Source of the DNA: Methyloversatilis sp. XJ19-49
GTDB lineage: Bacteria; Pseudomonadota; Gammaproteobacteria; Burkholderiales; Rhodocyclaceae
Length of the DNA stretch: 64,000 bases
Direction of reading: 5' to 3'
Assembly: GCF_024580145.1 (NCBI RefSeq)
Contig: NZ_JANINI010000003.1
Span: forward strand, 186,001-250,000
Shown: positions 23,530 to 33,044 of the stretch, one piece after another
How the letters are laid out: every line of letters starts with the position of its first letter
Numbering within the stretch: the stretch's first letter is position 1
The notes under the pieces: generated by a model
The model's database searches: none
What the model was told of the DNA's origin: nothing
Seen by the model: only the letters and a program-made list of their open reading frames with translations
Translations under genes and position numbers: made by a program

Positions 23530-24024
23530 ATGACTGCGCGCTTCGCCGGCTGGCTGGCCGTCGCCCTGTTGGTCGTGGGGGCTGACCAGTTGACCAAGTA
23601 CCTGATCACCGGATGGTTGTCCTATGGCCAGAGTTGGTCCGTGACGCCCTACTTCGATCTGGTGCTGGTCTACAACCCGGGCGCCGCATTCAGTTTTCTG
23701 GCAGACCATTCGGGCTGGCAGCGCTGGTTTTTCATCGTGCTCACGTCAGCGGTGTCTACCTGGCTCATCGTGCTGATGCGCCGCCATGTCGCCGAAGTCG
23801 TTCTTCCGCTGGGGCTGGCGCTGATCCTCGGTGGCGCCATCGGCAACCTGATCGACCGCGTGGTGCTCGGCGCGGTCGTCGATTTTCTGTATTTTCATGC
23901 CGGGAGCCACGGCTTTCCGGCGTTCAACGTGGCCGATTCGGCCATCACTGCGGGTGTCGTGCTGATGCTGATCGATCAGTTCTGGCTGGTGTCGCGTGCC
24001 GCCCGTGCGGAGAAGCAAGCATGA
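23530..24024 (+). CDS. lspA: Lipoprotein signal peptidase (SPase II)
   Basis: A 164-residue inner-membrane aspartic protease with four hydrophobic segments that cleaves prolipoproteins. The conserved catalytic regions are GGAIGNLIDRVVLGAVVDF and FPAFNVADSAITAGV, each holding one catalytic Asp. ALLVVGADQLTKY marks the first helix. Its stop overlaps the fkpB start (ATGA at 24021). Confidence 0.96.
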   Translation: MTARFAGWLAVALLVVGADQLTKYLITGWLSYGQSWSVTPYFDLVLVYNPGAAFSFLADHSGWQRWFFIVLTSAVSTWLIVLMRRHVAEVVLPLGLALILGGAIGNLIDRVVLGAVVDFLYFHAGSHGFPAFNVADSAITAGVVLMLIDQFWLVSRAARAEKQA

Positions 24025-24461
24025 ATGACAAGATCAAGCCGGATAGCCTGGTGACCCTGCATTACCGCATGGCCGTGCCGGAAACCGAAAGGGCCGTGGT
24101 GCGGGTCAGCACCTTCGATTCGCGGCCTGCGACGCTGCAGCTGGGGCGGGGCGAGCTGGCGCCCGCGCTCGAAATCTGTCTCGTCGGCCTGGCTGTCGGT
24201 GATCATGAAGTGTTCGAGCTTGAAGCCGGCGAAGTGTTTGGTGACCACCGGGAAGACCTGGTCGAGCGCTTTGCCCGCGTCGACCTGCCTGACGATGTCG
24301 AACTGGCGGTGAATTCCATCGTCGAATTCCTGGGTGAAGACGGCAACAAGTTTCCCGGCCTGGTGAAGGAAGTGGATGACAAGTCGGCGCTGATCGATTT
24401 CAATCATCCGCTGGCAGGACGGGCAGTAAGCTTTGAGGTGCAGATCATCGGCATCCTCTGA
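24021..24461 (+). CDS. fkpB: FKBP-type peptidyl-prolyl isomerase FkpB/SlpA
   Basis: A 146-residue cytoplasmic FKBP with the SlpA-type inserted flap ([18 protein letters not shown]). It also has [31 protein letters not shown] and [18 protein letters not shown]. The last of these is the hallmark of SlyD/SlpA proteins, which are isomerases and chaperones. It sits between lspA and ispH as in many proteobacteria. Confidence 0.93.
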   Translation: MNDKIKPDSLVTLHYRMAVPETERAVVRVSTFDSRPATLQLGRGELAPALEICLVGLAVGDHEVFELEAGEVFGDHREDLVERFARVDLPDDVELAVNSIVEFLGEDGNKFPGLVKEVDDKSALIDFNHPLAGRAVSFEVQIIGIL

Positions 24462-24472
24462 CGGAGGAAACA

Positions 24473-25399
24473 ATGGAAATACTGCTGGCCAATCCGCGCG
24501 GTTTCTGTGCAGGCGTCGAGCGGGCGATCGCCATCGTCGAGCGCGCACTTGAGCAGTACGGTGCGCCGATCTATGTGCGGCACGAGGTGGTGCACAACAA
24601 GTTCGTCGTCGACAGCCTGCGCGCCAAGGGTGCGATTTTCATCGACGACCTTGAACTGGTGCCCGAGGGCGCCACGCTGATCTTCAGCGCGCACGGTGTG
24701 CCGCAGGCTGTGCGCCACGACGCGTCGTCGCGTGGCCTGCGCGTGTTCGACGCAACTTGCCCGCTGGTGACCAAGGTGCACGTCGAAGTGGCCAAGATGC
24801 GCGATGCCGGGCGCGAAATCGTCATGATCGGGCACAAGGGACATCCGGAAGTCGAAGGAACGATGGGGCAGACAGACGGCGGCATGTATCTGGTCGAAAC
24901 CGTTGCAGACGTCGCCTTGCTGAAGGTCAGGGATGCCGGCAAGCTTGCCTATGTCACGCAGACCACATTGTCGGTGGACGACGCGCAGGTCATCGTGGAG
25001 GCGCTGCGGGCCCGTTTCCCGGACATCGTCGGTCCGAAACGCGACGACATCTGCTACGCGACGCAGAACCGGCAGGATGCGGTCAAATTCATGGCGCCGC
25101 GCAGTGATCTGGTGCTGGTGGTGGGCTCACCGAACAGCTCAAATTCGAACCGCTTGCGCGAGGTGGCGCAACAGTTCGGCGTGCCGGCCTATCTGATCGA
25201 CAACGCGACGCAGATCGATCCGGCCTGGCTGTCCGGTCGCAAACGCGTTGGCGTGACCGCTGGGGCGTCGGCGCCGGAAGTGCTGGTCGATGAAGTGGTG
25301 GCACGGCTACGCGAACTCGGCGCCGGCGCGGTACGCATGCTCGAAGGCGCGCCGGAAAACGTCAACTTCCCGCTGCCAAAGGAACTGGTGCAGGGGTGA
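24473..25399 (+). CDS. ispH: 4-hydroxy-3-methylbut-2-enyl diphosphate reductase
   Basis: A 308-residue [4Fe-4S] enzyme for the last step of the MEP isoprenoid pathway. Cluster ligands are visible in [25 protein letters not shown] and the later [22 protein letters not shown] and [17 protein letters not shown] are also conserved. GGAGG precedes the ATG at a short distance. Confidence 0.96.
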   Translation: MEILLANPRGFCAGVERAIAIVERALEQYGAPIYVRHEVVHNKFVVDSLRAKGAIFIDDLELVPEGATLIFSAHGVPQAVRHDASSRGLRVFDATCPLVTKVHVEVAKMRDAGREIVMIGHKGHPEVEGTMGQTDGGMYLVETVADVALLKVRDAGKLAYVTQTTLSVDDAQVIVEALRARFPDIVGPKRDDICYATQNRQDAVKFMAPRSDLVLVVGSPNSSNSNRLREVAQQFGVPAYLIDNATQIDPAWLSGRKRVGVTAGASAPEVLVDEVVARLRELGAGAVRMLEGAPENVNFPLPKELVQG

Positions 25400-25411
25400 C
25401 AGTCCCGTTGA

Positions 25412-25441
25412 TTGGCGCGGACGGGCCCGCTTACATATACT
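25412..25441 (+). promoter_or_regulatory. Sigma-70-like promoter for the Fur-family gene
   Basis: TTGGCG (25412-25417), an 18-bp spacer and TATACT (25436-25441). The -10 ends 7 bases before ATG 25449, so transcription should begin at or next to the start codon, which points to a leaderless message. Confidence 0.55.
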
Positions 25442-25448
25442 GGGAATC

Positions 25449-25874
25449 ATGAAAACCACGTTGAATCGCGAACAAACCATAGATCTGCTGCGCAAGCACG
25501 GCGTCAATCTGACGCAGCCCCGTGTGGATATCGCCTGCGTACTGTTCTCCCGCATGGAGCATCTGTCGGCTGACCAGATTCTGGGCATGGTGAATGAAAC
25601 TTCACCGTCGGCCTCCAAGGCCACGGTTTACAACACACTCAAGCTTCTGCGTGATTCCGGACTGATCCGCGAGGTCATCGTAGACCCGACCAAGGTGTTC
25701 TTCGATCCGAACACCGAGCCGCATCATCACCTGTACGACGTCGTGACCGGCTGCCTGACCGACATTCCGCAGCATGTGCTGCGCGTCGATGGCATGCCGT
25801 CGCTGCCGCCGGGCATGGTCGCCGATGGGATGGACATCGTCGTCCGCATGCGTCCGTCAGCTGCTGCGGTGTGA
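25449..25874 (+). CDS. Fur-family transcriptional regulator lacking the CxxC zinc motifs
   Basis: A 141-residue regulator. The winged-helix DNA-binding half contains RKHGVNLTQPRVDIACVLF and SASKATVYNTLKLLRDSGLI, as in Fur/PerR/Irr. The hinge and metal site PNTEPHHHLYDVVTGCLTDI keeps the histidines, but the two CxxC structural-zinc motifs of Fur and PerR are absent (only one Cys in this part). That is a feature shared with Irr-type members. It could sense iron, haem or peroxide. It lies downstream of ispH, an iron-sulfur enzyme, with its own promoter. Confidence 0.82.
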   Translation: MKTTLNREQTIDLLRKHGVNLTQPRVDIACVLFSRMEHLSADQILGMVNETSPSASKATVYNTLKLLRDSGLIREVIVDPTKVFFDPNTEPHHHLYDVVTGCLTDIPQHVLRVDGMPSLPPGMVADGMDIVVRMRPSAAAV

Positions 25875-25964
25875 CCGCACCATCGATTCGTGCATTCTTC
25901 CGCGCTGCGTGCAGGTTCTCATTGATTTGAGCCGTGCCAACGGCTAACATGCGCGCTCTTTTTC

Positions 25965-26040
25965 GCCGCTGTAGCTCAGTTGGTAGAGCAGCGCATTCGT
26001 AATGCGAAGGTCGCCAGTTCGATTCCGGCCAGCGGCACCA
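25965..26040 (+). tRNA. tRNA-Thr (anticodon CGT)
   Basis: A 76-nt tRNA with encoded CCA. The acceptor GCCGCTG pairs with CAGCGGC. The anticodon arm GCGCATTCGTAATGCG has CGT in the loop and is nearly identical to the E. coli threonine tRNA for ACG. The T arm is GCCAG-TTCGATT-CCGGC. Confidence 0.97.
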
Positions 26041-26054
26041 GTAGAAGCAAGCAG

Positions 26055-26084
26055 AAAGGCCAGTTCCGCGGAACTGGCCTTTTT
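26055..26084 (+). terminator. Intrinsic terminator after tRNA-Thr
   Basis: A 13-bp perfect stem, AAAGGCCAGTTCC (26055-26067), two-base gap GC, GGAACTGGCCTTT (26070-26082), followed by further T residues. It is placed 15 bp after the tRNA. Confidence 0.9.
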
Positions 26085-26155
26085 GGTTTGGGTTGCGGGA
26101 ACGCGCTGCAGACGCGTCGGCCCGCAGCATCGCGTGCTACGCTTCCGTCGAATCC

Positions 26156-26200
26156 AAAAAAGAGGTGGTCGCGGCTTTTGGCTACGACCACCTCTTTTTT
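26156..26200. terminator. Bidirectional intrinsic terminator
   Basis: A 16-bp perfect inverted repeat, AAAAAAGAGGTGGTCG (26156-26171) and CGACCACCTCTTTTTT (26185-26200), with a 13-base loop. A runs at one side and T runs at the other allow it to stop transcripts from both directions. It lies between tRNA-Thr and the convergent gene at 26248. Confidence 0.88.
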
Positions 26201-26247
26201 GATGTGCATGGGGTGCGACCGGAAAGTGGCTGAATGCCACTCCGGCG

Positions 26248-26832
26248 TCAGGCGCTGACGCTGAACTCTTCTCGGATCGGGGTGGTGCCGGAGATGGGCT
26301 GGTTGTTGCTGCGTACGGATGCCGTCACGTAGTGCATCGGTGCAATCTCATGGCGGAACAGATAGGAGAGCACGCGACCGGAATTCCAGCTGTCGGGCAG
26401 CGCGATCAGCACCGAATGCGCGGTATCGACATCAAGCGCGTTGTGCACCAGCCAGGCGCCGATCTGTTCGCGCAGCAGGAAGCGGGTTTTCAGCGGGCTG
26501 GCCGCCAGCGTCATGCCCGGCGTCTCGGCCAGGCGGATGGCGAGCGAGCGTGCGAGCGGAATCCAGTCGGCTTCGACGCGTTGCCCGTGACAGGCCGCCA
26601 GCGCTGCATGTTCGCGCTTGAGAACTTCGCACAACAGGGCAGCAAGCTCGCCGGCTGTCCAGTTGCGAAGACCCGCTGCCGCCACGGGCTGACCGTTGGC
26701 TCCGATTTCGGCGTGGCGCGATGCATTCGCCGAAAATCTCGGCCATGCCGCATGTTCCCGCGTGGAGCGTGGGGTCGGCTCGTTATGCTGTTGGCGCGAT
26801 TCCGACGCCGCTTCATTCAAAATTGCACCCAT
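26248..26832 (-). CDS. Hypothetical protein, unknown function
   Basis: A 194-residue soluble protein that I do not recognise. Residues about 1-45 are polar and look disordered. From about 55 on it is helical, with WTAGELAALLCEVLKREHAAL, PLARSLAIRLAETPGMTL, LREQIGAWLVHNALD, and VLIALPDSWNSGRVLSYLFRH. There is no signal peptide, membrane helix or obvious catalytic motif. It is monocistronic, bounded by the terminator at 26156 and by a 258-bp gap before pepN. Codon use looks native. Confidence 0.6.
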   Translation of the reverse strand: MGAILNEAASESRQQHNEPTPRSTREHAAWPRFSANASRHAEIGANGQPVAAAGLRNWTAGELAALLCEVLKREHAALAACHGQRVEADWIPLARSLAIRLAETPGMTLAASPLKTRFLLREQIGAWLVHNALDVDTAHSVLIALPDSWNSGRVLSYLFRHEIAPMHYVTASVRSNNQPISGTTPIREEFSVSA

Positions 26833-27090
26833 GGCATACCTTTTGAGTTGTTGGTTCGATGGTAATGCTGCGATGTGTCATTCTTCAGAACTTAGGTCAC
26901 CCGGACTAAGGGTTAACCCGGCCTGCAGATAAAGCGCCAAATACCCTATCTGCTCCCTGTGCCCGTACGCAGGATCTTCGGCGCAGCCGCATGCAGACTG
27001 ACTTTGCCGCAATGTGCGATCGTTGCGAACCCTTGTTCAAGGCAGCGTTCGAACGGCTGCCCCTGCTGTTATCGACACGGAAGTTAACAA

Positions 27091-29739
27091 ATGAAGAACT
27101 CTTTTTCGCGCGCCATCCATCTGCGGGACTACAGTGCGCCCGCCTGGTGGGTGGATACCATCGACCTTGATGTGTCGATCGCCGACAACGGCGACACGAT
27201 GGTTGGTGCAGCCATGCTTGTGCGGCGCAACGAAAATGCACCCCGGGCCGATCTGGAACTCGACGGCGAAGCACTTGAGCTGATCGACGTCCGTGTTGAC
27301 GACGTCACGCTGGACAACCCGGTCAGTCTGCTGAAAGACGGCCGGCTCGTGCTGACCGAGCTACCCGAAAAGTGCCGGCTGACCACCCGGGTGCGCATCC
27401 GGCCCGACGTCAACACGACGCTGTCCGGGTTGTTTCGTTCGAAGGATGGCTATTTCACGCAGTGCGAGGCCGAAGGTTTCCGCCGCATCACGTTTTTCCC
27501 GGATCGGCCCGACGTGATGTCGCGATACACGGTGACCCTGCACGCCAGCCGAGAACGTTTCCCCGATCTGCTGGCCAATGGCAACCTGGAAGCCAGCGGT
27601 GACGAATCGGGCGGCCGTCACTGGGCGCGCTGGGTCGATCCGTTTCCCAAGCCGTGCTACCTGTTCGCCATGGTCGTCGCGAAGCTCGACCGGCAGGACG
27701 ACCGCTACACGACCGCCTCCGGGCGCGAAGTCGATCTGGCGATCTACGTCGAACCGGGCAAGCTCGACCAGTGCGATTTCGCGATGCACGCGCTGAAGAA
27801 GTCGATGCGCTGGGACGAGGAGCGTTTCGGCCTCGAACTGGATCTGGACCGCTACATGATCGTCGCCGTCGGCGACTTCAACATGGGCGCGATGGAAAAC
27901 AAGGGCTTGAACATCTTCAACACGAAGTACGTGCTGGCGCGCCCCGACATCGCCACCGATCTCGACTACATGAACATCGACCGCGTGGTCGCGCACGAGT
28001 ACTTCCACAACTGGACCGGCAACCGCGTCACCTGCCGCGACTGGTTCCAACTGTCGCTGAAGGAAGGCCTGACCGTGTTCCGCGACCAGGAGTACGGCTC
28101 GGACATGTATTCGCGTGCCGTGCAGCGCATCCAGGAGGTCCGCGGACTGCGCGCAGCGCAGTTTCCTGAGGATGCCGGCCCGATGGCCCACCCGGTGCGT
28201 CCGGCCAGCTACGAGGAAATCAACAACTTCTACACCGCCACGGTCTACGAGAAGGGGGCCGAGGTGGTGCGCATGATCCATACGCTGCTCGGCGAAGACG
28301 GTTTCCAGCGCGGCATGAAGCTGTACTTCGAGCGCCATGACGGGCAGGCGGTCACCTGCGATGCCTTCGTATCGGCCATGCAGGACGCGAGCGGCGTCGA
28401 TCTGTCCCGATTCCGTCGCTGGTACGAGCAGGCCGGCACGCCGACGCTGAAGGCCGACGCCGACTTCGATGTTGCATCCGGCCGCTATCGCCTCACTCTG
28501 GCACAGGACAACCCGCCCACAGCGTACGAGAAGCGTCTCGCGCAGGAAGGCATTTCGCTTGAACGCGGCCCGTTGCACATTCCGGTCGCCGTCGGCCTGC
28601 TTACGCCGGATGGCCGGGAAATCCTGCCAACCACGGTGCTGTCGCTGACCGAAACGGCGCAGACCTTCGACTTCGACCTGTCGGCGCATCGCCTGACTCA
28701 AGCGCCGCTGCCATCGCTGCTGCGCAATTTCTCGGCGCCGGTGACGCTGCTGTTCGACTGCCCGGACAGCACGCTGGCAACGCTGATGGCGCATGACAGC
28801 GATGAGTTCAACCGCTGGGAAGCCGGCCAGCGACTGGCCACGAGGCTCATGCTCGCCGGCGTGGCAATCGTGCAGTCAGGCGGCGTGGCGGAGGTGCCAG
28901 CAGTGTTCGTCGACGCCTTCACCGAGACCCTTGGCAAGGCAGCGCAAGATCCGGCCTTCGCCGCCGAGGCGCTGGCGCTGCCGTCGGAAATCTGGCTCGG
29001 CGACCAGATGACGGTGATCGATCCGGATGCCGCTCACCGGGTACGCCGGCTGTTCCGCCGCACGCTGGCGCAGGCCTTGCGCCCGCAGTTCGAGGCGCTG
29101 CTCGATTCCCTTGCCGTGATCGACCCCTATGTACCCGACGCCGCGGCGATGGGCCGGCGTGCATTGCGCAATCTGGCGCTGGGCTATCTGATGGAACTGG
29201 ACGACCCGGCACTGCAACTGCGCGCGCTGGCGCAGTTCCGCGATGCCGACAACATGACCGACCAGTCGGCTGCGCTTACCCTGCTGGCGCACAGCGAAAC
29301 GCCACTGCGCGAGGTCGCGCTCGCCGAATTCTACGCGCGCTGGAAGCACGAAGCCCTGGTGGTGGACAAATGGTTGACGGTGCAGGCGACCTCGCCGGCG
29401 GTCGGCACGACAGCACGCGTGCGCGAATTGATGGCGCACGAAGCCTTCGATCTCAAGAATCCGAACAAGGTGTACGCGCTGGTGCGCACCTTCTGCGCCG
29501 CCAACCCGCTGCACTTCCATGCGGCGGATGGCTCGGGTTACAGCTATGCGGCCGGCGTCATCCGGGAGCTCGATCCGGTGAATCCGCAGGTGGCCTCACG
29601 CGTGGCACGCGCCTTCGACCGCTGGCGTCGCTTCGACGACGGCCGCCAGGCGCATGCCCGCACCGCGCTTGAAAGCATCGCCGCACAATCCGGGCTGTCG
29701 CCGGATGTCGCCGAGGTCGTCAGCCGGGCTTTGGCTTGA
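27091..29739 (+). CDS. pepN: Aminopeptidase N
   Basis: An 882-residue M1-family zinc aminopeptidase that trims N-terminal residues from peptides in the cytoplasm. The substrate-anchor motif GAMEN is at residues 266-270. The zinc site HEYFHNWTGNR begins at His302, with the third ligand in LKEGLTVFRDQEY. The length and the alpha-helical C-terminal half match gamma/betaproteobacterial PepN. GGAAG lies upstream of the ATG. Confidence 0.96.
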   Translation: MKNSFSRAIHLRDYSAPAWWVDTIDLDVSIADNGDTMVGAAMLVRRNENAPRADLELDGEALELIDVRVDDVTLDNPVSLLKDGRLVLTELPEKCRLTTRVRIRPDVNTTLSGLFRSKDGYFTQCEAEGFRRITFFPDRPDVMSRYTVTLHASRERFPDLLANGNLEASGDESGGRHWARWVDPFPKPCYLFAMVVAKLDRQDDRYTTASGREVDLAIYVEPGKLDQCDFAMHALKKSMRWDEERFGLELDLDRYMIVAVGDFNMGAMENKGLNIFNTKYVLARPDIATDLDYMNIDRVVAHEYFHNWTGNRVTCRDWFQLSLKEGLTVFRDQEYGSDMYSRAVQRIQEVRGLRAAQFPEDAGPMAHPVRPASYEEINNFYTATVYEKGAEVVRMIHTLLGEDGFQRGMKLYFERHDGQAVTCDAFVSAMQDASGVDLSRFRRWYEQAGTPTLKADADFDVASGRYRLTLAQDNPPTAYEKRLAQEGISLERGPLHIPVAVGLLTPDGREILPTTVLSLTETAQTFDFDLSAHRLTQAPLPSLLRNFSAPVTLLFDCPDSTLATLMAHDSDEFNRWEAGQRLATRLMLAGVAIVQSGGVAEVPAVFVDAFTETLGKAAQDPAFAAEALALPSEIWLGDQMTVIDPDAAHRVRRLFRRTLAQALRPQFEALLDSLAVIDPYVPDAAAMGRRALRNLALGYLMELDDPALQLRALAQFRDADNMTDQSAALTLLAHSETPLREVALAEFYARWKHEALVVDKWLTVQATSPAVGTTARVRELMAHEAFDLKNPNKVYALVRTFCAANPLHFHAADGSGYSYAAGVIRELDPVNPQVASRVARAFDRWRRFDDGRQAHARTALESIAAQSGLSPDVAEVVSRALA

Positions 29740-29751
29740 CGGCAGGTGAAA

Positions 29752-29829
29752 GATGCAAGTTGCAAGATGCAAGATGCAAGGAACGCGGCGCCAGTCTCTC
29801 CTTGCATCTTGAATCTTGAAACTTGCATC
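29752..29829. terminator. Long 31-bp inverted repeat between convergent genes, with GATGCAA tandem units
   Basis: Arms 29752-29782 and 29799-29829 are complementary at 29 of 31 positions with a 16-base loop. The left arm contains GATGCAA three times (29752, 29766 and 29773). It fills almost the whole space between pepN (plus) and the LysR gene (minus). It could act as a bidirectional terminator or RNA stabiliser, but the usual T tract is missing. Confidence 0.65.
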
Positions 29830-29833
29830 TGCC

Positions 29834-30712
29834 TCAATCCGTCGCGATCATCGCCTCGAAAGCCAGCGCAGCCGGGCTGAGCGGACGGCGTGGCAGGCGC
29901 AGGCGATAGAGCTGGCGGCTCAACTGCACGCCGGGCAGCGTCAAGGTGGCGACCTTGCCGAGCGCGATCTGGTCCGCCGAACTGACCCGCGGCACCATTG
30001 AAACACCGCCGCCGGCGGCCACGGTCTGGATGACGGCTTCCGTGCTGCCGGCTTCGATCAGCCGGGCGGGGCGGATACCCAGCTTGTCCAGCCAGCGATT
30101 CACGACTTCGCGCGTACCCGAGCCGGGTTCGCGCACCACCCATGTGGCCTGCGACAGCGCCTCGACCGTGATTTCGCCGGCTTTGGCCAGCGCGCCGTCG
30201 GGCGGTGCGACGATCAGCAGCGCTTCCTCGCGCCAGGGGCGTGACTCGATGCGCTCATCCTCGACCGGGCCTTCGACCAGCGCGATGTCGACCTCGCAGG
30301 CGAGCAGGCTTTCGGCGATGGTTTGCGTATTGGCGCTGGTCAGGCTCAGCGACACCCCTGGATGCGCCTGGGCGAAGTCCGCCACATAACCGGGCAACCA
30401 GTAGGCCGCCACAGTCATGCTGGCGCCAATGCGCAGGCGGCCGCGCTCCAGATCCGAATAGGCCTGGAGCGCTTCCAGCGCCTCGCGCTCCATCGCGAAG
30501 ATGCCGACTGCGTACTCGAACAGCACCTGACCCGCTTCGGTCAGCGACACGGCGCGCGCGCCACGTTCGATCAGCACCACGTCGAGCTGGTCTTCGAGCT
30601 CACGCAGTGCCTTCGATACCGCCGGCTGGCTGACGCCCAAGTGTTCGGCCGCGCGCGAAAAGCTGGTGTGCTCGCCGACAGCGTGGAAGATGCGCAGAAG
30701 GTGCAGGTTCAT
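29834..30712 (-). CDS. LysR-family transcriptional regulator
   Basis: A 292-residue LTTR. The winged helix-turn-helix is FSRAAEHLGVSQPAVSKAL within residues 17-38. The effector-binding half is of the periplasmic-binding type, with LRIGASMTVAAYWLPG, VDIALVEGPVEDERI and EAGSTEAVIQTVAAGGGVS. The last two stretches are typical of CysB/CbbR-like members. No divergent target gene lies directly upstream; panD runs in the same direction about 100 bp away. The effector is unknown. Confidence 0.88.
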   Translation of the reverse strand: MNLHLLRIFHAVGEHTSFSRAAEHLGVSQPAVSKALRELEDQLDVVLIERGARAVSLTEAGQVLFEYAVGIFAMEREALEALQAYSDLERGRLRIGASMTVAAYWLPGYVADFAQAHPGVSLSLTSANTQTIAESLLACEVDIALVEGPVEDERIESRPWREEALLIVAPPDGALAKAGEITVEALSQATWVVREPGSGTREVVNRWLDKLGIRPARLIEAGSTEAVIQTVAAGGGVSMVPRVSSADQIALGKVATLTLPGVQLSRQLYRLRLPRRPLSPAALAFEAMIATD

Positions 30713-30814
30713 TGCGAAAAAGTCGATGGACAGACTCGCATTGTTTCACATCGCTGCATGCGGAAAGGCCCGCATGACGCGGGCCTTGGCGGGTTGATGC
30801 AGAGAGGCCGCGGT

Positions 30815-31198
30815 TCAGCCGGCCATCTGCACCGGAATGTGGCCGCGCTGGTTCACGATGCGGTTCTTGCCATCGACGTACACCAGCTTCGGTTCGAAGC
30901 GGGCCAGCTCGACCTCGGTGTATTGCGCGAAACAGGCAATGATCAGCAGGTCGCCGGCGGCCGCCTTGCGGGCCGCAGCACCATTGACCGAAATGATGCC
31001 GCTACCGCGTTCCGCGCTGATCGCATAGGTCGAAAAGCGCTCGCCGTTGGTCACGTTGTAGATGTCGATCGCCTGATATTCGCGGATGTCCGCCGCGTCC
31101 AGCAGATTCTGGTCGATCGCACATGAACCTTCATAGTGCAGTTCGGAATGGGTGGTTGTGACACGGTGAAGCTTGGACTGAAGCATGGTGCGTTGCAT
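30815..31198 (-). CDS. panD: Aspartate 1-decarboxylase proenzyme
   Basis: A 127-residue pyruvoyl enzyme producing beta-alanine for pantothenate. The self-cleavage site is in YEGSCAID (between Gly and Ser). [18 protein letters not shown] and [18 protein letters not shown] are conserved. The ATG at 31198 follows GGAG at 5 bases; an in-frame ATG at 31186 is a shorter alternative. It lies 103 bp downstream of panC. Confidence 0.95.
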   Translation of the reverse strand: MQRTMLQSKLHRVTTTHSELHYEGSCAIDQNLLDAADIREYQAIDIYNVTNGERFSTYAISAERGSGIISVNGAAARKAAAGDLLIIACFAQYTEVELARFEPKLVYVDGKNRIVNQRGHIPVQMAG

Positions 31199-31301
31199 GG
31201 GCGCTCCTTCGATATCGCGCTGTTTCGACCACTGCACGTGCCGCAGCACGCACAACAGAGCGCTGCTGGAACACCACCGGCCTTGAGCGCGTCGTGGCGA
31301 C

Positions 31302-32141
31302 CTACACTTCCAGATTGTCGATGAGGCGCGTCGTCCCGAGCAGAGCGGCGGCCACGATCACCAGACTGGATTCGTGAGCGGATGGCGATTGTAGGTCGGC
31401 TTGTCGTCGCACTGCAACATATTGTGGAGACCAGCCACGGGCTTCAAGAAACGACAAGGCGTCATGTTCTATCCTGGCGAATTCCCGGTCTCCGGTCCGC
31501 AGTGCATCACGCGCCGCCGACAGCGCCTGGTAAAGCTGCACCGATTGCGCGCGCTCGGCCGCGGACAGGTAGCCGTTGCGCGACGACAACGCGAGACCGT
31601 CGTCGGCGCGCAGCGTTTCGCCGCCCACGATCTCGATCGGCAGCGCCATCTGGCGCACCAGTTGGCGGATCACCATCAGCTGCTGGTAGTCCTTCTTGCC
31701 GAACACCGCCACCTGCGGCTGCACGATATTGAACAGCTTGGCGACCACGGTGGCGACGCCGGTGAAGAAGCCCGGCCGGAATGCGCCTTCGAGCAGGTCG
31801 GCCAGCATCGGGTCGGGCACGACGCGCAGGGTCTGCGGCTGCGGATACAGCTCGCCTTCGGATGGCGCGAATACGTGCGACACGCCTGCTGCCTGCATGC
31901 GGGCACAGTCGGCATCCAGGGTACGCGGGTAGCGATCGAAATCCTCGTGCGGGGCAAACTGCAGGCGATTGACGAACACGCTGGCGACGACGACATCAGC
32001 CAGCGTGCCGGCCTGTCGCATCAGCGAGGCGTGACCTTCGTGCAGATTGCCCATCGTGGGCACAAGGGCGATGCGCGCGCCCTGTGCGCGCAGCGGGTCA
32101 AGCGCGGCGCGCAGGCCGTCGATCGTCGGATGTATCTGCAT
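31302..32141 (-). CDS. panC: Pantothenate synthetase
   Basis: A 279-residue ligase that joins pantoate and beta-alanine using ATP. The nucleotide-binding HIGH-type motif is [50 protein letters not shown] and [10 protein letters not shown] follow, with [15 protein letters not shown] near the KMSKS-like loop. Full length. Confidence 0.96.
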   Translation of the reverse strand: MQIHPTIDGLRAALDPLRAQGARIALVPTMGNLHEGHASLMRQAGTLADVVVASVFVNRLQFAPHEDFDRYPRTLDADCARMQAAGVSHVFAPSEGELYPQPQTLRVVPDPMLADLLEGAFRPGFFTGVATVVAKLFNIVQPQVAVFGKKDYQQLMVIRQLVRQMALPIEIVGGETLRADDGLALSSRNGYLSAAERAQSVQLYQALSAARDALRTGDREFARIEHDALSFLEARGWSPQYVAVRRQADLQSPSAHESSLVIVAAALLGTTRLIDNLEV

Positions 32142-32207
32142 GGCGGATGCGGGGAGGCGGCGGCGAAAAGAGCGGCTGAAAGAGCGGAAAAGACGCGCCG
32201 AGGCGTC

Positions 32208-33044
32208 TCAGTAGGCGTGCTCGGGGCCGGGGAAGCTGCGCTCCTTGACCGCGGCGATGTAGCGGCCGAGCGCGTCCTGCACGTCGTCGGCGCCCGGCAT
32301 GAAATTGCGCACGAAGCGCGGACGCCGGCCGGGGAACAGGCCGAGCACGTCATGCAGCACGAGCACCTGGCCGTGGCAGTCCAGCCCGGCGCCGATGCCG
32401 ATCGTGATGAAGCGACGCGCCGCCGTGACGTCCGTCGCCAGTCGGGCCGGCACCATTTCCATCACCAGCATCGAGGCGCCGGCGTCGTCGAGCAGCGCGG
32501 CATCGGTCTTCAGTCGTTCGGCCGATTCGGTGGTCACACCCTGCGCGCGGTAGCCGCCGAGCTGGTGCACCGATTGCGGCGTCAGACCCAGGTGTGCGCA
32601 CACCGGTACGCCGCGCTCGACGAGGAAGCGCACGGTGTCGACCATGTGCGCGCCGCCTTCCAGCTTCACCATCTGGGCGCCGGCGGTCAGCAGCTTCACG
32701 GCGTTGCGCATCGCCTGTTCGCGGCTTTCCTGATAGCTGCCGAACGGCATGTCGCCGATCAGGAAGGCGCGGCCCTCGACGTTGCGCAATCCGCGTGCCA
32801 CGCAGCCCGTGTGGTAGGCCATCTCGTCGATGGTGACCGGCAGCGTCGTGTCGTGGCCCTGCAGCACATTGCCGAGCGAGTCGCCGACCAGCAGCACGTC
32901 GGCTCCGACGGCGTCGCACACTGCCGCGAAGGTCGAGTCGTAGCAGGTCAGCATGGCGATCGGTTCGCCTGCTGTGCGCATGCGGGTGAGCGTATTCAGC
33001 GTGACCGGGCGGCGGGCCGGGTCAGTATCGCGGACATAGGTCAT
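32208..33044 (-). CDS. panB: 3-methyl-2-oxobutanoate hydroxymethyltransferase
   Basis: A 278-residue enzyme that makes ketopantoate from alpha-ketoisovalerate and methylene-THF. Motifs: [55 protein letters not shown] and [18 protein letters not shown]. Its start overlaps the kinase stop by 4 bp (ATGA at 33041-33044). Confidence 0.96.
   Translation of the reverse strand: MTYVRDTDPARRPVTLNTLTRMRTAGEPIAMLTCYDSTFAAVCDAVGADVLLVGDSLGNVLQGHDTTLPVTIDEMAYHTGCVARGLRNVEGRAFLIGDMPFGSYQESREQAMRNAVKLLTAGAQMVKLEGGAHMVDTVRFLVERGVPVCAHLGLTPQSVHQLGGYRAQGVTTESAERLKTDAALLDDAGASMLVMEMVPARLATDVTAARRFITIGIGAGLDCHGQVLVLHDVLGLFPGRRPRFVRNFMPGADDVQDALGRYIAAVKERSFPGPEHAY

Noticed and set aside
29752..29829. CRISPR-like array from the repeated GATGCAA units
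   Set aside because: The repeats are 7 bp, without spacers of constant size, and form one palindrome; there are no cas genes nearby.
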